A stretch of 64,000 nt of DNA from Hyphococcus luteus (GCF_002943565.1 NZ_PJCH01000010.1:124001-188000), one strand, 5' to 3'; shown: positions 1-9,142, numbered from the stretch's first letter. Made by a program: numbers and translations. Notes: generated by a model from the sequence alone, not told the origin.

Positions 1-3
1 GCC

Positions 4-90
4 TTCATCCTGAGGAGCAAAAATTTCTTCGTCCTTCGAGAACGCCGCTTCGCGGCCCTCAGGATGAAGAAATTTTTGTGTCTCGAAGGA
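4..90. repeat. Nested palindromic intergenic element
   Basis: Three nested or interleaved inverted arms are visible: TTCATCCTGAGG (4-15) with CCTCAGGATGAA (57-68), CAAAAATTTCTTC (18-30) with GAAGAAATTTTTG (66-78), and TCCTTCGAG (32-40) with CTCGAAGGA (82-90). The arms overlap, so alternative folds compete. The CCTCAGGATGA and CTTCGAG words resemble a dispersed palindrome common between alphaproteobacterial genes. It lies just beyond the stop codon of the pmbA-like gene and could also act as its terminator. Confidence 0.6.
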
Positions 91-120
91 TCGGAGGCGC
101 TCGTTCATATTCAAAGGCTT

Positions 121-1464
121 CTAATCGCCCGCGATGGTCATGGCCTGAACGAAAACGCTCGGCGCGTTGACCGGTCCGCGGATTTCAAGGTCGCTTGCGG
201 GAACGAGCCCCGCATACATGTCGAGAATATTCCCGGCGATGGTGATTTCGCTCACCGGATGGACGATTTCGCCGTTCTCCACCCAGAAACCCGAACAGCC
301 CACGGAATAATCGCCGGTGTTGGGGTTCACCTGCGGGCCGAACATGTCGCCGAGAAGAAGGCAGGCGCCGCCTTGCGTCAAAAGATCGTCGAAGCTCGCC
401 GACCCGGGCTCGAGCGTCAGGTTCGTCGGGCCCGATCCCGGGGCGCCGCCGGTCCCGCGCGTCGCCCGCGCATTGGTTTCAAGGTCCAATTGCGCCGCCT
501 GCGATGTGTTCAATAACCAGGCGGTGAGAACTCCGTCCTTGATGAGATCGATGCGGGCGTTTGCGACGCCTTCGCCGTCGAACGGACGAGAGCCGGCGCC
601 GCGCGGCACATGCGGATCGTCGATGATGTTGATCCCGTCGGCGAAGATCTTTTCGCCCATCTTGTTTTTCAGGAAACTGACGCCGCGCGCGATGGCGGCG
701 CCGTTCACCGCGCCCGCAAGCTGACCGATGAGCGAGCGCGACAGGCGGTTGTCGAAGATGACCGGCGCGGTGCGGCTTTTCAGTTTTTTCGGCGACAAAC
801 GGCGCACGGCGCGCTGGCCTGCGCTCATCCCCACTTCGACCGCGCCTTTGAGCGCTGAGAGATGCGTTTTGGAGTCGTAGTCGTAGTCGGTCTCCATACC
901 GTTGTCGTCTTTGGAGATGACGCTGACCGAAACCGAATGGTTCGAGCCGCCGGACTCGCCGAAAAAGCCGTGGCTCGTCATCAGCCATTTCCAGCCCTCG
1001 CCATAGCTCGCGCCGGCGCCGGAGGAATTGACGACGCCTTCAACGGCGAGCGCGGCTTCCTCGCAGGCGGCGGCGCGCTCTTTAAGCGCATCGGTGGAGG
1101 GTTCCTTGAAATCGCCAAGATCGAGATGGGGATAGGGCTCTTTGGCCAGCCGCTCTGCCGGGGCGAGGCCGCAATAAGGGTCCTCCGGCGCGGCCTTCGC
1201 CATGGCGACGGCGCGCTCGGCGAGCTCTTTCAGGGCCGCCTTGGAATGATCGGTGGTCGACACGCTGGCCTGGCGCTTGCCGATCAGGACCCTGAGGCCG
1301 AGATCGGCGCCCTCGGAGCGCTCGACGTCTTCCAGATTGCCCATGCGCCAGGAAACGCCTGTGGAAACAGAGTGATAGAGGACGGCGTCCGCCGCCTCCG
1401 CTCCGGCGGCCTTAGCGTCGGAGATCAGGCTTTCGAGAATGGGTAAAGCGTCTTTGGTTTGCAT
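121..1464 (-). CDS. pmbA: TldD/PmbA family metalloprotease (PmbA/TldE-like)
   Basis: A 447-residue protein matching PmbA/TldE in length and layout. Visible family segments are the N-terminal block around LGLRVLIGKRQASVSTTD and the C-terminal Gly/Asn-rich part with DYSVGCSGFWVENGEI. In the family, TldD carries the zinc site and PmbA/TldE is the partner; the pair degrades unfolded peptides and matures some RiPPs in the cytoplasm. No HExxH motif is seen, as expected for the TldE partner. I chose the ATG at 1464 (MQTKDALPIL) because the 12 upstream in-frame residues look untranslated. It is the last gene of a probable operon after the amidotransferase and GST genes, 60 bp behind the GST stop. No tldD is in the window. 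Confidence 0.85.
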   Translation of the reverse strand: MQTKDALPILESLISDAKAAGAEAADAVLYHSVSTGVSWRMGNLEDVERSEGADLGLRVLIGKRQASVSTTDHSKAALKELAERAVAMAKAAPEDPYCGLAPAERLAKEPYPHLDLGDFKEPSTDALKERAAACEEAALAVEGVVNSSGAGASYGEGWKWLMTSHGFFGESGGSNHSVSVSVISKDDNGMETDYDYDSKTHLSALKGAVEVGMSAGQRAVRRLSPKKLKSRTAPVIFDNRLSRSLIGQLAGAVNGAAIARGVSFLKNKMGEKIFADGINIIDDPHVPRGAGSRPFDGEGVANARIDLIKDGVLTAWLLNTSQAAQLDLETNARATRGTGGAPGSGPTNLTLEPGSASFDDLLTQGGACLLLGDMFGPQVNPNTGDYSVGCSGFWVENGEIVHPVSEITIAGNILDMYAGLVPASDLEIRGPVNAPSVFVQAMTIAGD

Positions 1465-1524
1465 TTTCGAGGGGATAGAGGGTCGGATCGCGGCGCGCAA
1501 GGCGTTGTCGAGAACTTGGCCGTC

Positions 1525-2166
1525 CTAACCCGCCGCCAGCTCCGCTTTCGCGCCTTCTATCCATTTTTGCATGGCGGGGAGCGCCATCATCATGTCCCGG
1601 TAAGAAGCGGCCTCGGGCGAAAGCTCCACCGGCCCGTAGGTGGTGAAGCGCGAGGCGACGGGCGCATAGATGGCGTCGGCGATGGAGAACCGGCCGAAGA
1701 GGAAGTCCCCGCCCGCGCCATAGGTCTTCCGGCACAGTGACCAGAGATGATCCACGCGCTCGATATCGCGCGCGACGCCGCTTTGGGTCGTGTGGCGCAT
1801 GTCCTTGCGCGTCACCATCATCGGCCAGACGGCGCGCAGGGCCGAAAAGCCCGAATGCATTTCCGCCGCGACGCTGCGCGCCAGGGCGCGCGCTTGTCTG
1901 TCTTCCGGCCAGAGCTGTTTTTCAGGAAAGAGCTCGTTCAGATATTCCATGATGGCGAGCGAATCCCAGATCTTCACGTCTCCATGGATGAGATAGGGAA
2001 CGAGCCCCGACGGCGATTTTTCTTTCAGGATCCCGCGCGTCTCCGGCCGGTCGAGCCTGATATTTTCCTCCGTAAACGGAATGCCTGCCTGGGTCATGAG
2101 AAACCATGGCCGCAGGGACCAGGAGGAAAGGTTTTTGTCGCCGATGCCGAGGGTGAAATCGTTCAT
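1525..2166 (-). CDS. Glutathione S-transferase family protein
   Basis: A 213-residue protein with the usual two-domain GST length. The N-terminal thioredoxin-like half begins [20 protein letters not shown], with Ser residues near position 14 where the catalytic Ser/Tyr/Cys sits. [11 protein letters not shown] and [11 protein letters not shown] are the cis-Pro and glutathione-binding segments. The C-terminal helical domain includes [20 protein letters not shown], the conserved folding motif around Asp. It resembles zeta or maleylacetoacetate-isomerase-like GSTs, but the substrate cannot be told from sequence. It begins 3 bp after the stop of the amidotransferase gene, so the two are almost certainly co-transcribed. 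Confidence 0.88.
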   Translation of the reverse strand: MNDFTLGIGDKNLSSWSLRPWFLMTQAGIPFTEENIRLDRPETRGILKEKSPSGLVPYLIHGDVKIWDSLAIMEYLNELFPEKQLWPEDRQARALARSVAAEMHSGFSALRAVWPMMVTRKDMRHTTQSGVARDIERVDHLWSLCRKTYGAGGDFLFGRFSIADAIYAPVASRFTTYGPVELSPEAASYRDMMMALPAMQKWIEGAKAELAAG

Positions 2167-2169
2167 GGC

Positions 2170-2883
2170 TTAGCGCCCATGCTGGAGGAAGAAATTCGCG
2201 ATCCACTTACCCATGAGCGCGCGGTCGCTGCGGCCCTTATAGCTGTCGATGCCGGGGTCGGCGCGCTCCGCCGGGATGCGCCCCTTCCTGAGCCGTAACA
2301 GCGCCTCGCCATAATCATGGCCGAATTCAGGATGCTGCTGGAAAGAGATCGCCGGCCCTTGCGCGAAGTCGAGAACGCCCATGGGACAGAACTCCGACCC
2401 CCCGAGGATCTGCGCGCCTTTGGGCAGTTCCGTCACCTGGTCCTGGTGCGACACGGCGCAGGCGATGTGATTCGAGGGCGGGTCCATCCACTCCCTTTGC
2501 GCGGCGATCTTGTAGTCGTGAACGCCGACGCCCCAGCCCTTGCCGGATTTCTCCGCCTTGCCGCCGAAGGCTTGCGCCATCAACTGATGGCCGAAGCAGA
2601 TCCCGACCTGCGGCTTGCCGGCCTCCGCCGTGCGGCGGACAAGATCGGCGCAGGGCGCGATCCAGTCATGCCCGTCATAGACCCCGGCGGGCGAGCCGGT
2701 GATCAGGAGGCCATCGAAATCGGAAATCGCAGGGATGGGCTCGCCCTTTGTCACGTCCGTGGCGGAAAAGGAAAGGCGCGCGGAATAAGGCGAAATCAGT
2801 CTTTCGAACATCGCCGGATAATCGCCATACTGGCTCTTTAAAGGCTCCGGCGGCTCGCCGGTCACGAGGATACGGATCTGCAT
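2170..2883 (-). CDS. Class I glutamine amidotransferase (GMP synthase-like)
   Basis: A 237-residue stand-alone class I amidotransferase. The nucleophile elbow is GICFGHQL with Cys96, and the other triad members are His184 and Glu186 in FQQHPEF. Such GATase1 proteins hydrolyse glutamine or gamma-glutamyl bonds in the cytosol. Without a fused synthetase domain, the acceptor is unknown. Relatives are annotated as GMP synthase-like or gamma-glutamyl hydrolases. It is the first gene of the GATase-GST-pmbA minus-strand unit and is divergent from the crotonase gene, with an 82-bp gap that should hold both promoters. Confidence 0.88.
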   Translation of the reverse strand: MQIRILVTGEPPEPLKSQYGDYPAMFERLISPYSARLSFSATDVTKGEPIPAISDFDGLLITGSPAGVYDGHDWIAPCADLVRRTAEAGKPQVGICFGHQLMAQAFGGKAEKSGKGWGVGVHDYKIAAQREWMDPPSNHIACAVSHQDQVTELPKGAQILGGSEFCPMGVLDFAQGPAISFQQHPEFGHDYGEALLRLRKGRIPAERADPGIDSYKGRSDRALMGKWIANFFLQHGR

Positions 2884-2965
2884 AGATGTCGCCCTTTGCT
2901 GCGCCCCGTTCTTGATCCCGGCGCGGGCTTGGCGTCAAGTCGCCGGAATTGCGAAAGGGTGAAAC

Positions 2966-3748
2966 ATGAGCGATCACATTTCCGTATCCCGTGAAAGCTC
3001 CGTCCTGAGGCTTGCCTTCAACCGGCCGGAGAAAAAGAACGCCATTACGGCGGCCATGTACGCCGTGCTCGCCGACGCGCTGGCCGAGGCGGAGGGCGAC
3101 GAGGCCGTGCGGGCGGTGGTGTTCGAATCGAAGGGCGACGTGTTCACCTCCGGCAATGACATCGCGGATTTCATGGCCGGGACGGCGAGTCTCGGCGCCG
3201 AAGGCGAGAAGCCGCCGGTGATCCGGTTTCTGGAAGCCATCGCGACGGCCGAGAAACCGCTGATCGCGGCGGTGCAGGGACCGGCGGTCGGGGTCGGCGT
3301 CACCATGCTTCTGCATTGCGATCTTGTGTACGCTTCGGAAGCAGCTACGTTCCATACGCCTTTCGTGGATCTGGCGCTAGTGCCGGAGGCGGCGTCGAGC
3401 TTTCTCCTGCCGCAGATCGCCGGTCATCAGCGCGCCGCCGAGATGCTGATCCTCGGCAAGAAAATCGGCGCGGCGCGCGCCCGCGAGCTTGGTTTCGTCA
3501 ACGAAGCCGTCGCGCCGGACGCGCTGGAAGAAACCGCGCTCGCGTCCGCGCGCGCCATTGCGGAAAAGGCGCCCGCCGCCATGAAGCTGACGAAACAGCT
3601 CATGAAGGACGGGAACCGCGAGGATATTCTCGCGCGCATGAAAGAAGAAGGCGCGCATTTCGCCGCGCAGCTTCAGTCGGCGGAATTCCGAGAAGCGGGA
3701 ATGGCTTTCATGCAGAAAAGAAAGCCTGACTTTTCGAAGCTGGGATGA
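2966..3748 (+). CDS. Enoyl-CoA hydratase/isomerase (crotonase) family
   Basis: A 260-residue crotonase. FNRPEKKNAITAAMY and FTSGNDIADF form the CoA-binding and first oxyanion-hole segments. AAVQGPAVGVGVTMLLHCDL is the second oxyanion-hole helix, and ALVPEAASS places Glu141 at a family acidic position. Only one of the two classical hydratase glutamates is evident, so isomerase activity (PaaG or ECI type) is as likely as hydration. GAAAGGGTGAAAC precedes the ATG. It is a single-gene unit followed by a strong convergent terminator at 3758-3802. Confidence 0.9.
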   Translation: MSDHISVSRESSVLRLAFNRPEKKNAITAAMYAVLADALAEAEGDEAVRAVVFESKGDVFTSGNDIADFMAGTASLGAEGEKPPVIRFLEAIATAEKPLIAAVQGPAVGVGVTMLLHCDLVYASEAATFHTPFVDLALVPEAASSFLLPQIAGHQRAAEMLILGKKIGAARARELGFVNEAVAPDALEETALASARAIAEKAPAAMKLTKQLMKDGNREDILARMKEEGAHFAAQLQSAEFREAGMAFMQKRKPDFSKLG

Positions 3749-3757
3749 TCCCCACCC

Positions 3758-3802
3758 GAAACGCTGAAGCGTTTCGACCTCCCCTTTGCAAGGGGAGGTT
3801 TT
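3758..3802. terminator. Paired-hairpin convergent terminator
   Basis: Two hairpins lie in series between converging genes. The first is GAAACGCT-GA-AGCGTTTC (3758-3775). The second is ACCTCCCCTT-TGC-AAGGGGAGGT (3777-3799), followed by TTTT. The second is a textbook Rho-independent terminator for the crotonase gene. On the other strand it could also stop reading from the amidohydrolase gene, which ends at 3810. Confidence 0.8.
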
Positions 3803-3809
3803 AGACAGC

Positions 3810-4802
3810 CTATTCCTCCAGCCTCAAAAACCTTGCGGCGTTGTCGTGGAGGATGTCTTTTTTCTGCTCATAGGTGAGGAAAGGCGCGTCGTTGATCGCC
3901 TCGATGCCTTCCTCGATCATGCCGGGCCAGTACATCTGGTCCGAGCCGAACATGATGCGGTCGATAAAGCCGGCGCGCACGATCTCTTCGAGAAAGGCGT
4001 AATAGTCCTCGCGCGGCGCCGCGAGCTGCAAGACCCCCGTATCCACATAAAGCTGCGGATAGAGATAAAGCATGGCTTTCAGATCGTCCGCAAACGGAAA
4101 GCCCGCATGCATGAGATAGACGCGCAAGGTTTGATGGCGGTTGAGAACCGCCTCCATCTGCAGCGGCGTCTGGACGCGGAAATCGGGGTAAAGCATGGGA
4201 CTGCCCGGCGGGCCGATGCCGAGATGAATGCCGACAGGGATGTCGTGTTCGGCGGCGACCGCCCAATAGGCGTCGAAGGCCGAATCGTCGGCGAGGACGC
4301 CGCGATACTGGTTCGTGACTTCCGCGAGCACGTCGAAGCCGCCATTGACGAATTCCTGTTCGATCTCGTCGGCTGAAACATTGTCGCGTTTGAGGCTGAG
4401 TTCGCGTCCGGCGATGAAAAGGCCCGGCGCCGCCGCTCGCCAATCCGCGATGCGCTCGGCGGGGCCGCTGAGGACGCCCGTCACCTTGTATTTTTTCATA
4501 AGGGCGATGGTCCGGTCGCGCAGCTCTGCGTCCGTCGCCGGCCCTTGGATGGGATCCTCGCAGGGCGGGTCTGTCATCAGCGCGCCCATCTTCGCCGGCC
4601 AGGGCGTTTTCGGATCGTATTGAAGGTTCGCCGCGACGCCGGGGCAGACCGCGTTCGGCGCCGGGCCGTTGCCGTCCGCCGGATAGGCGTGAAGGTGAAC
4701 GTCGATGATCGGCCCTTCATAGGGCCGGCGGTCCTTGTCCCGGGCCGCAGCGGCCGAGCCGAGAAACATGAGCGCAGCCAGCGCGCCAGCGATGAATTTC
4801 AT
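3810..4802 (-). CDS. Exported amidohydrolase family (amidohydrolase_2) protein
   Basis: A 330-residue TIM-barrel metal hydrolase with an N-terminal signal peptide (MKFIAGALAALMFLGSAAAA). The metal-binding HxH is His36 and His38 in IIDVHLHAYP. Further ligand regions are VGIHLGIG, LMHAGFPF and MFGSDQMYW, whose Asp is the expected catalytic residue. The family includes aryl-acid decarboxylases and lactone or amide hydrolases related to ACMSD. The signal peptide suggests a periplasmic enzyme, unusual for ACMSD-type proteins. The substrate is unknown. It stands alone between the crotonase terminator and the cytochrome genes. Confidence 0.8.
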   Translation of the reverse strand: MKFIAGALAALMFLGSAAAARDKDRRPYEGPIIDVHLHAYPADGNGPAPNAVCPGVAANLQYDPKTPWPAKMGALMTDPPCEDPIQGPATDAELRDRTIALMKKYKVTGVLSGPAERIADWRAAAPGLFIAGRELSLKRDNVSADEIEQEFVNGGFDVLAEVTNQYRGVLADDSAFDAYWAVAAEHDIPVGIHLGIGPPGSPMLYPDFRVQTPLQMEAVLNRHQTLRVYLMHAGFPFADDLKAMLYLYPQLYVDTGVLQLAAPREDYYAFLEEIVRAGFIDRIMFGSDQMYWPGMIEEGIEAINDAPFLTYEQKKDILHDNAARFLRLEE

Positions 4803-4879
4803 GGAAAGCTTTCCCCCGCAGCTCTTTCATGGGAAAGTTACGAGGATTGGGGGCGGGGCGCAAATGCGCCCCTTGCCGC

Positions 4880-5548
4880 CTAAAGCTGCACCAGCGCGAC
4901 GGCGGCGCCGGCGATGACGACGCCGATGAGGAAGCGCGCCAGCGGGAACGGCCCGGCGCTTTCGGCGCCGGCGCGCTTTCCGGTCACCATGGCTCTCACG
5001 AGATTGGTTTTCAGAACGGCGAAATAAAAGGCGATCGCCGCGACATGGAGAACGATCAGCGCCAGGAGGATGTTGAAGCTCGTTTCGTGGAATTCGGCGG
5101 CGGCGCGGCCGGCTTCAAAGGAAACGAAACGCGACAGCGGTCCTGATTCGAGGCCGTCCACATCGACCGCGAAAAGGCCGGCGCCGACTTGCAGGACAAG
5201 GACGAGGAGGAGCGCGACGACGCTCAAGGCGCCGAGCGGATTATGGCCGGCCGCCGGAACGTAAGGCCGCTTCATTTCCCGCAGATAGGCGCGCACGGCC
5301 TTCGGGCCTTTCACGAAGCTTTTGAACCGCGCCGTCTTCGTGCCGGCGACGCCCCAATAGAGGCGGAAGACGAGCAGCCCCAGCATCGTCAGGCCGAAAC
5401 GCCTGTGCCAGTCCATGATCCCGTTTTCCGCCGACCACCACAAAAGGACGATGAGCAGAACCGCGCTCCAGTGAAAAACACGGAGGCTCCAGTCCCAGAT
5501 GACGGCGTCTTTAAGCGGGGCGCGCGCCGTCTTGACGGTCTCAGTCAT
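4880..5548 (-). CDS. Cytochrome b561-type membrane protein
   Basis: About 222 residues with four predicted membrane spans. Candidate heme ligands lie in LRVFHWSAV, MDWHRRFG, GHNPLGAL and IVLHVAAIAFY, the pattern of the bacterial cytochrome b/b6-561 domain. Such proteins pass electrons between the quinone pool and periplasmic c-type cytochromes. I chose ATG 5548 (MTETVKTA); a longer open frame exists but overlaps the upstream gene deeply. This start overlaps the stop of the cytochrome c' gene by 8 bp, so the two are translationally coupled and probably work together. Confidence 0.87.
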   Translation of the reverse strand: MTETVKTARAPLKDAVIWDWSLRVFHWSAVLLIVLLWWSAENGIMDWHRRFGLTMLGLLVFRLYWGVAGTKTARFKSFVKGPKAVRAYLREMKRPYVPAAGHNPLGALSVVALLLVLVLQVGAGLFAVDVDGLESGPLSRFVSFEAGRAAAEFHETSFNILLALIVLHVAAIAFYFAVLKTNLVRAMVTGKRAGAESAGPFPLARFLIGVVIAGAAVALVQL

Positions 5549-6053
5549 CATCTTCGCGGAACGTGTCGTGGCAGTTCTTGCAGGCGCCGCCGGTTTCCTT
5601 GAACGCGGCGCCGATCGCCTCGACATCGCCGCTGTCGGCGGCGGCGACAAGCTGCGGCGCGGCGCCTTCGAACCGCGTCACGGCGGCGTCGAATTCATCC
5701 GGCTTTTCCCAGATCGTATCGAGCGCTTCGGTCTCGACGCCGGAGGCGGCCGACGTGCCTTCCGGGAACCAGGTTCCGATATGCGCGGACTTTTCCGCAA
5801 CGGTCGCGGCGGACGTTTTGATGGCGTCGAGATCCGGCGCGCCTGCTTTCAACTGGTCGCTGATCGTCTTGAACGCCTTGCCCATCTCCTTGAGGCTCGA
5901 CTGGCGCGCTTCGATGGCTTCTTTCACCGTGCCGCCGCCGGGCAGGGCCTCATCGCCGCGATAGTCCGTCGCCGCTTGTTCGGTGTCTCCGCCGCAGGCG
6001 GCGAGGGCGAGGAACGCCAATCCGGCGCTGAAAGTCTTCCAAGGGGCGATCAT
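5541..6053 (-). CDS. Cytochrome c' family lipoprotein
   Basis: A 170-residue exported protein. The leader ends in the lipobox LALAAC, so it should be a lipid-anchored periplasmic protein. The body is a helical bundle (GTVKEAIEARQSSLKEMGKA and following), and the single heme site CKNCH (Cys158, Cys161, His162) is near the C terminus, as in cytochrome c'. The family binds NO and CO or carries electrons. Its coupling with the downstream b561 gene fits the b561-c' pairs seen in proteobacteria. Confidence 0.88.
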   Translation of the reverse strand: MIAPWKTFSAGLAFLALAACGGDTEQAATDYRGDEALPGGGTVKEAIEARQSSLKEMGKAFKTISDQLKAGAPDLDAIKTSAATVAEKSAHIGTWFPEGTSAASGVETEALDTIWEKPDEFDAAVTRFEGAAPQLVAAADSGDVEAIGAAFKETGGACKNCHDTFREDDD

Positions 6054-6202
6054 GATCTTCTCCTGATGAAGCCGTCTGTGAGACGGGACGAGTGAATTTT
6101 CGGAATGTTACGCAACAGGAAGGACAACCGCCGGAAAGCTTAAAAAGCGCCCCGGGCGGGGTCAATTGAGTCAAAGCGCGGCAGCTGGGTGATTCCGCCC
6201 TG

Positions 6203-6472
6203 TTATTCAGCGGGGGCCGCCGGGTGGGTCTTGTCGATGGTCGATTTGATCACCGGCGGGAAGCGGTGATGGTGGCGGCGCAGATGCAAGTCGAGATGGG
6301 GCCATTTTCCGCGCATATAGCGGATCAGCCGCTGGATCGCCGGAATGTAGGGGGCGAGGAGCGCAAAGCCGATGGTCAGCATGATCAGGCCAAAAGGAAT
6401 CGGCAGCGGCAGGACAATGAGACCCGCAACGACTAGCAATGATCCGAATACCTGATGCACAATCGGCAACAT
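6203..6472 (-). CDS. Small membrane protein, unknown function
   Basis: A short protein of about 89 residues from ATG 6472 (MLPIVHQVFG); the frame stays open upstream to 6580, so the start is uncertain. Two close membrane segments (LLVVAGLIVLPLPIPFGLIM and a following hydrophobic stretch) are followed by a basic, His-rich tail with RHHHRF. It resembles small PGPGW-type transmembrane proteins in layout, but I do not recognise a named family. It is transcribed away from the ubiD-like gene. Confidence 0.5.
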   Translation of the reverse strand: MLPIVHQVFGSLLVVAGLIVLPLPIPFGLIMLTIGFALLAPYIPAIQRLIRYMRGKWPHLDLHLRRHHHRFPPVIKSTIDKTHPAAPAE

Positions 6473-6756
6473 GCCGAGGAAAACTCCCAAATGCCCTTTT
6501 TGCCGGCTGTCCGGCCTTTCCGCCGGGCCGCGCGCAAGAGCGGCGAACGCATCGCCGCACAGTCGCATGCGGCGCTGCAATAAAGTATGCTGCGGCAGGC
6601 GAACCGTAAAGAGGAAGCGGAAAAAATAGCTTAAATCGGGCCCTTACTTTTTAGAGATGAAGGCGGTAACGCGGCGGGACGCTCTTGTCTTTGGCGTTTT
6701 TGGGGCGGCGCGGCGCCGCATGGGCGCCCGCAAGCCCCGCAGGATAGGAAACTGCC

Positions 6757-8301
6757 ATGTCGAAACCGGTCCAGCCCGCGGCGTCCTTGCGCGACTTTAT
6801 CGCCCGGCTCGAATCGGCGGGCGAGCTCGTCCGCGTCGCCGAGCCCGTGGCGGTGAAGCTCGAAATGACCGAGATCCAGACCCGGCTTCTGGCGGAGGGC
6901 GGTCCGGCGGTGCTGTTCGAAAAGCCGGTGATGGACGACGGATCGATTTCGCCCATGCCGGTGCTGGTCAATCTCTTCGGCACGGTGAAGCGCGTCGCCA
7001 TGGGGGTGACGCTCGAAGGCAAGGCCCGCGAGACCGGCGCGGATCTGCGCGAGGTGGGCGAGCTTCTGGCTTTCCTCAGGCAGCCCGAACCGCCGGGGGG
7101 GCTCAAGGACGCCCTCGGCATGCTGCCGCTGGCCAAGACCGTGATGGCCATGAAGCCGGCGTCGCGCGACTGGGGCGCGCCCTGCCAGGAGGTGGTGAAG
7201 ACCGGCGACGAGATCAATTTGGACGATCTGCCGATCCAGACCTGCTGGCCGGGCGAGCCGGCGCCGCTGATCACCTGGCCGCTGGTGGTGACGAAAGGCC
7301 CGTCCGACAAACGCGAGGACGATTTCAATCTCGGCATTTATCGCATGCAAAAACTCGGGCGCGGGCAGACGATCATGCGCTGGCTGAAACATCGCGGCGG
7401 GGCGCAGCATCATGCACGATGGGGCGCCGAGAAGCGCGAGCCGCTTCCCGCCGCGGCGGTGATCGGCGCCGACCCCGGCACCATCCTCGCCGCCGTGACG
7501 CCGGTGCCCGACACGCTGTCGGAATATCATTTCGCGGGGCTGTTGCGCGGCAAGAAGGTCGAGCTTGTGGACTGCAAGACCGTGCCCCTGAAAGTCCCCG
7601 CCGAGGCCGAGATCGTGCTCGAAGGCTATGTCTCCCTCGATGAGTATGCGGATGAAGGGCCTTATGGCGACCATACGGGCTATTATAATTCCGTGGAGCG
7701 TTTTCCGGTCTTCACCGTCACGGCGGTGACGCACCGGAAAGACCCGATCTATCTCTCGACTTTCACCGGCCGCCCGCCGGACGAGCCGTCCGTGCTGGGC
7801 GAGGCGCTGAACGAGGTCTTCATCCCGCTCCTGCAGCAGCAGTTCCCGGAGATCGTCGATTTCTGGCTGCCGCCCGAGGGCTGCTCCTACCGCATCGCAG
7901 TGATCAGCATGCGGAAAGCCTATCCCGGCCACGCCAAGCGGGTGATGATGGGCGCGTGGTCATATCTCAGACAGTTCATGTATACGAAATGGGTGATCGT
8001 CGTCGATGACGACATTAACGCACGCGACTGGAAAGACGTGATGTGGGCGGTCTCCACCAAGATGGACCCGGCGCGCGACATCACCGTGATCGAGTCGACG
8101 CCCATCGACTATCTCGACTTCGCAAGCCCCGAGTCAGGGCTCGGCTCCAAGATCGGCCTCGACGCCACCGACAAGCTTCCGCCCGAAACGAAGCGTGAAT
8201 GGGGCGCGGAAATCCGCATGGATGAGGCGGTGGTCAGACGCGTCGACGAGATGTGGGCGAAGCTTGGCCTGCCGGGCAGCGGCAAGGGGATTTGGAAGTA
8301 G
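6757..8301 (+). CDS. ubiD: UbiD family prFMN-dependent decarboxylase
   Basis: A 514-residue member of the UbiD family, start supported by AGGA seven bases before ATG. It begins with [18 protein letters not shown] and has the family blocks [15 protein letters not shown] and [19 protein letters not shown], where the acidic catalytic residues lie. The family decarboxylates 4-hydroxy-3-polyprenylbenzoate in ubiquinone synthesis, or other aromatic and unsaturated acids, with prenylated FMN made by UbiX. The length and N terminus fit the ubiquinone enzyme well, but no ubi or ubiX gene is adjacent, so a role in aromatic-acid metabolism is not excluded. Confidence 0.88.
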   Translation: MSKPVQPAASLRDFIARLESAGELVRVAEPVAVKLEMTEIQTRLLAEGGPAVLFEKPVMDDGSISPMPVLVNLFGTVKRVAMGVTLEGKARETGADLREVGELLAFLRQPEPPGGLKDALGMLPLAKTVMAMKPASRDWGAPCQEVVKTGDEINLDDLPIQTCWPGEPAPLITWPLVVTKGPSDKREDDFNLGIYRMQKLGRGQTIMRWLKHRGGAQHHARWGAEKREPLPAAAVIGADPGTILAAVTPVPDTLSEYHFAGLLRGKKVELVDCKTVPLKVPAEAEIVLEGYVSLDEYADEGPYGDHTGYYNSVERFPVFTVTAVTHRKDPIYLSTFTGRPPDEPSVLGEALNEVFIPLLQQQFPEIVDFWLPPEGCSYRIAVISMRKAYPGHAKRVMMGAWSYLRQFMYTKWVIVVDDDINARDWKDVMWAVSTKMDPARDITVIESTPIDYLDFASPESGLGSKIGLDATDKLPPETKREWGAEIRMDEAVVRRVDEMWAKLGLPGSGKGIWK

Positions 8302-8425
8302 GCTGATTAAGCCCCCTCCGTCGCTTCGCGTTGTCTCCCCCCGCGCGCGAATGCGCGCAAATCATATTCGCGCCGGTTGGCGCGGGGCGGGGGAGGAAAA
8401 GCACAGGCTTAGCGGCGCATTTTCT

Positions 8426-8474
8426 CTTCCCCGCTTGCGGGGGAAGTCCCGTCCCGGACTTGATCCGGGGCGGG
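8426..8474. repeat. Double-hairpin intergenic repeat
   Basis: Two adjacent stems: CTTCCCCGC-TT-GCGGGGGAAG (8426-8446), and an 11-bp stem CCCGTCCCGGA / TCCGGGGCGGG (8448-8474) with loop CTTGA and one G:T pair. The form is like REP or other dispersed palindromes of alphaproteobacteria. It follows ubiD and may also terminate its transcript. Confidence 0.6.
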
Positions 8475-8661
8475 GATGGGGTGAGCGCCGGCGGCGGGCG
8501 GCAGGATAAAGCCAAATCCGCGCCCGGGGATAAAATTTAATAAATAAAATTTCGTCCCCGCTTTTGGCGGCGGGGGTAGGATGCGGGCGGTGATGATTGC
8601 AGGCGCCGGCAGAGCCGCAAAGCGATGGACGAAAGCCCGATATCCCCATGTCGATTCCCCC

Positions 8662-8724
8662 CACGCTTTAAGCGTGAGGGCCAGTCCAGGCCGGTTTGCT
8701 GGACGCCACGATTAAATCGTGGCG
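8662..8724. repeat. Triple-hairpin cluster (REP or IS200/605-end-like)
   Basis: Three stems sit end to end: CACGCTT-T-AAGCGTG (8662-8676), GTCCAG / CTGGAC (8684-8689 and 8699-8704), and CGCCACGAT-TAA-ATCGTGGCG (8704-8724), a perfect 9-bp stem with a 3-nt loop. Short hairpins with TTAA-type centres are typical of REP elements and of subterminal palindromes in IS200/IS605-type transposons. No transposase is nearby. Confidence 0.5.
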
Positions 8725-8874
8725 AGTCGCGAGCGGAGAGATCGCGGCAAGGCAAAGAAATATGCGCCGAAACGCCGTGAAACATTTTTACGCAAATGGC
8801 GCCAAATCGGCCTGAAAGCCTTGAGGGATGCCAAAAAAAAGAAGGAGACAAACGATTTACGCAAATTGTTTCAC

Positions 8875-8911
8875 GGAAACCCGGCCGCCGCCCACGGGCG
8901 GCCGTTCGGGT
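8875..8911. terminator. GC-rich stem-loop without T-tract
   Basis: GGCCGCC pairs with GGCGGCC around a GCCCAC loop, and the flanking AAACCCG can extend the stem against CGGGTTT across a small bulge. There is no good T-run, so it may be an attenuator, the end of a short RNA, or a simple palindrome rather than a true terminator. Confidence 0.35.
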
Positions 8912-9142
8912 TTGAGGCCCCCCGCATTCGCGTGCGCACGCCGCCTAATTGAAACGCTTTTGCGTCAAAATTTCTTCAAATCGTCAGTGCCCTGAAAACG
9001 CATAAATTTCCCCGGAAACTTTAGCCATATTGTCGGTTAAATTGCGCGCTGTCCTAAACTTTTGGTGCACACATTGCGCATACTCAGATTGTCCGAACGG
9101 GTGGAGAGCAGGGAGCGTTTTGGTTGCGAGAGGGCAGGCATT

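Larger units (their letters stand above)
8302..9142. other. 840-bp noncoding region rich in palindromes
   Basis: No convincing gene was found here. The region holds two groups of hairpins (8426-8474 and 8662-8724) and a GC-rich stem at 8875-8911. One open frame at 8719-8952 begins inside a palindrome and is extremely Arg/Lys-rich, so I do not call it. The last 150 bases, more AT-rich, should contain the promoter of the TadG-like gene. Confidence 0.6.

Noticed and set aside
6631-7932. 433-codon minus-strand frame opposite ubiD
   Set aside because: Antisense to a full UbiD protein, with His/Arg/Gly-rich sequence typical of shadow frames.
8719-8952. 77-codon Lys/Arg-rich frame in the 8.3-9.1 kb gap
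   Set aside because: It begins inside a palindrome, has no ribosome site, and its 3' part is a GC-rich stem.
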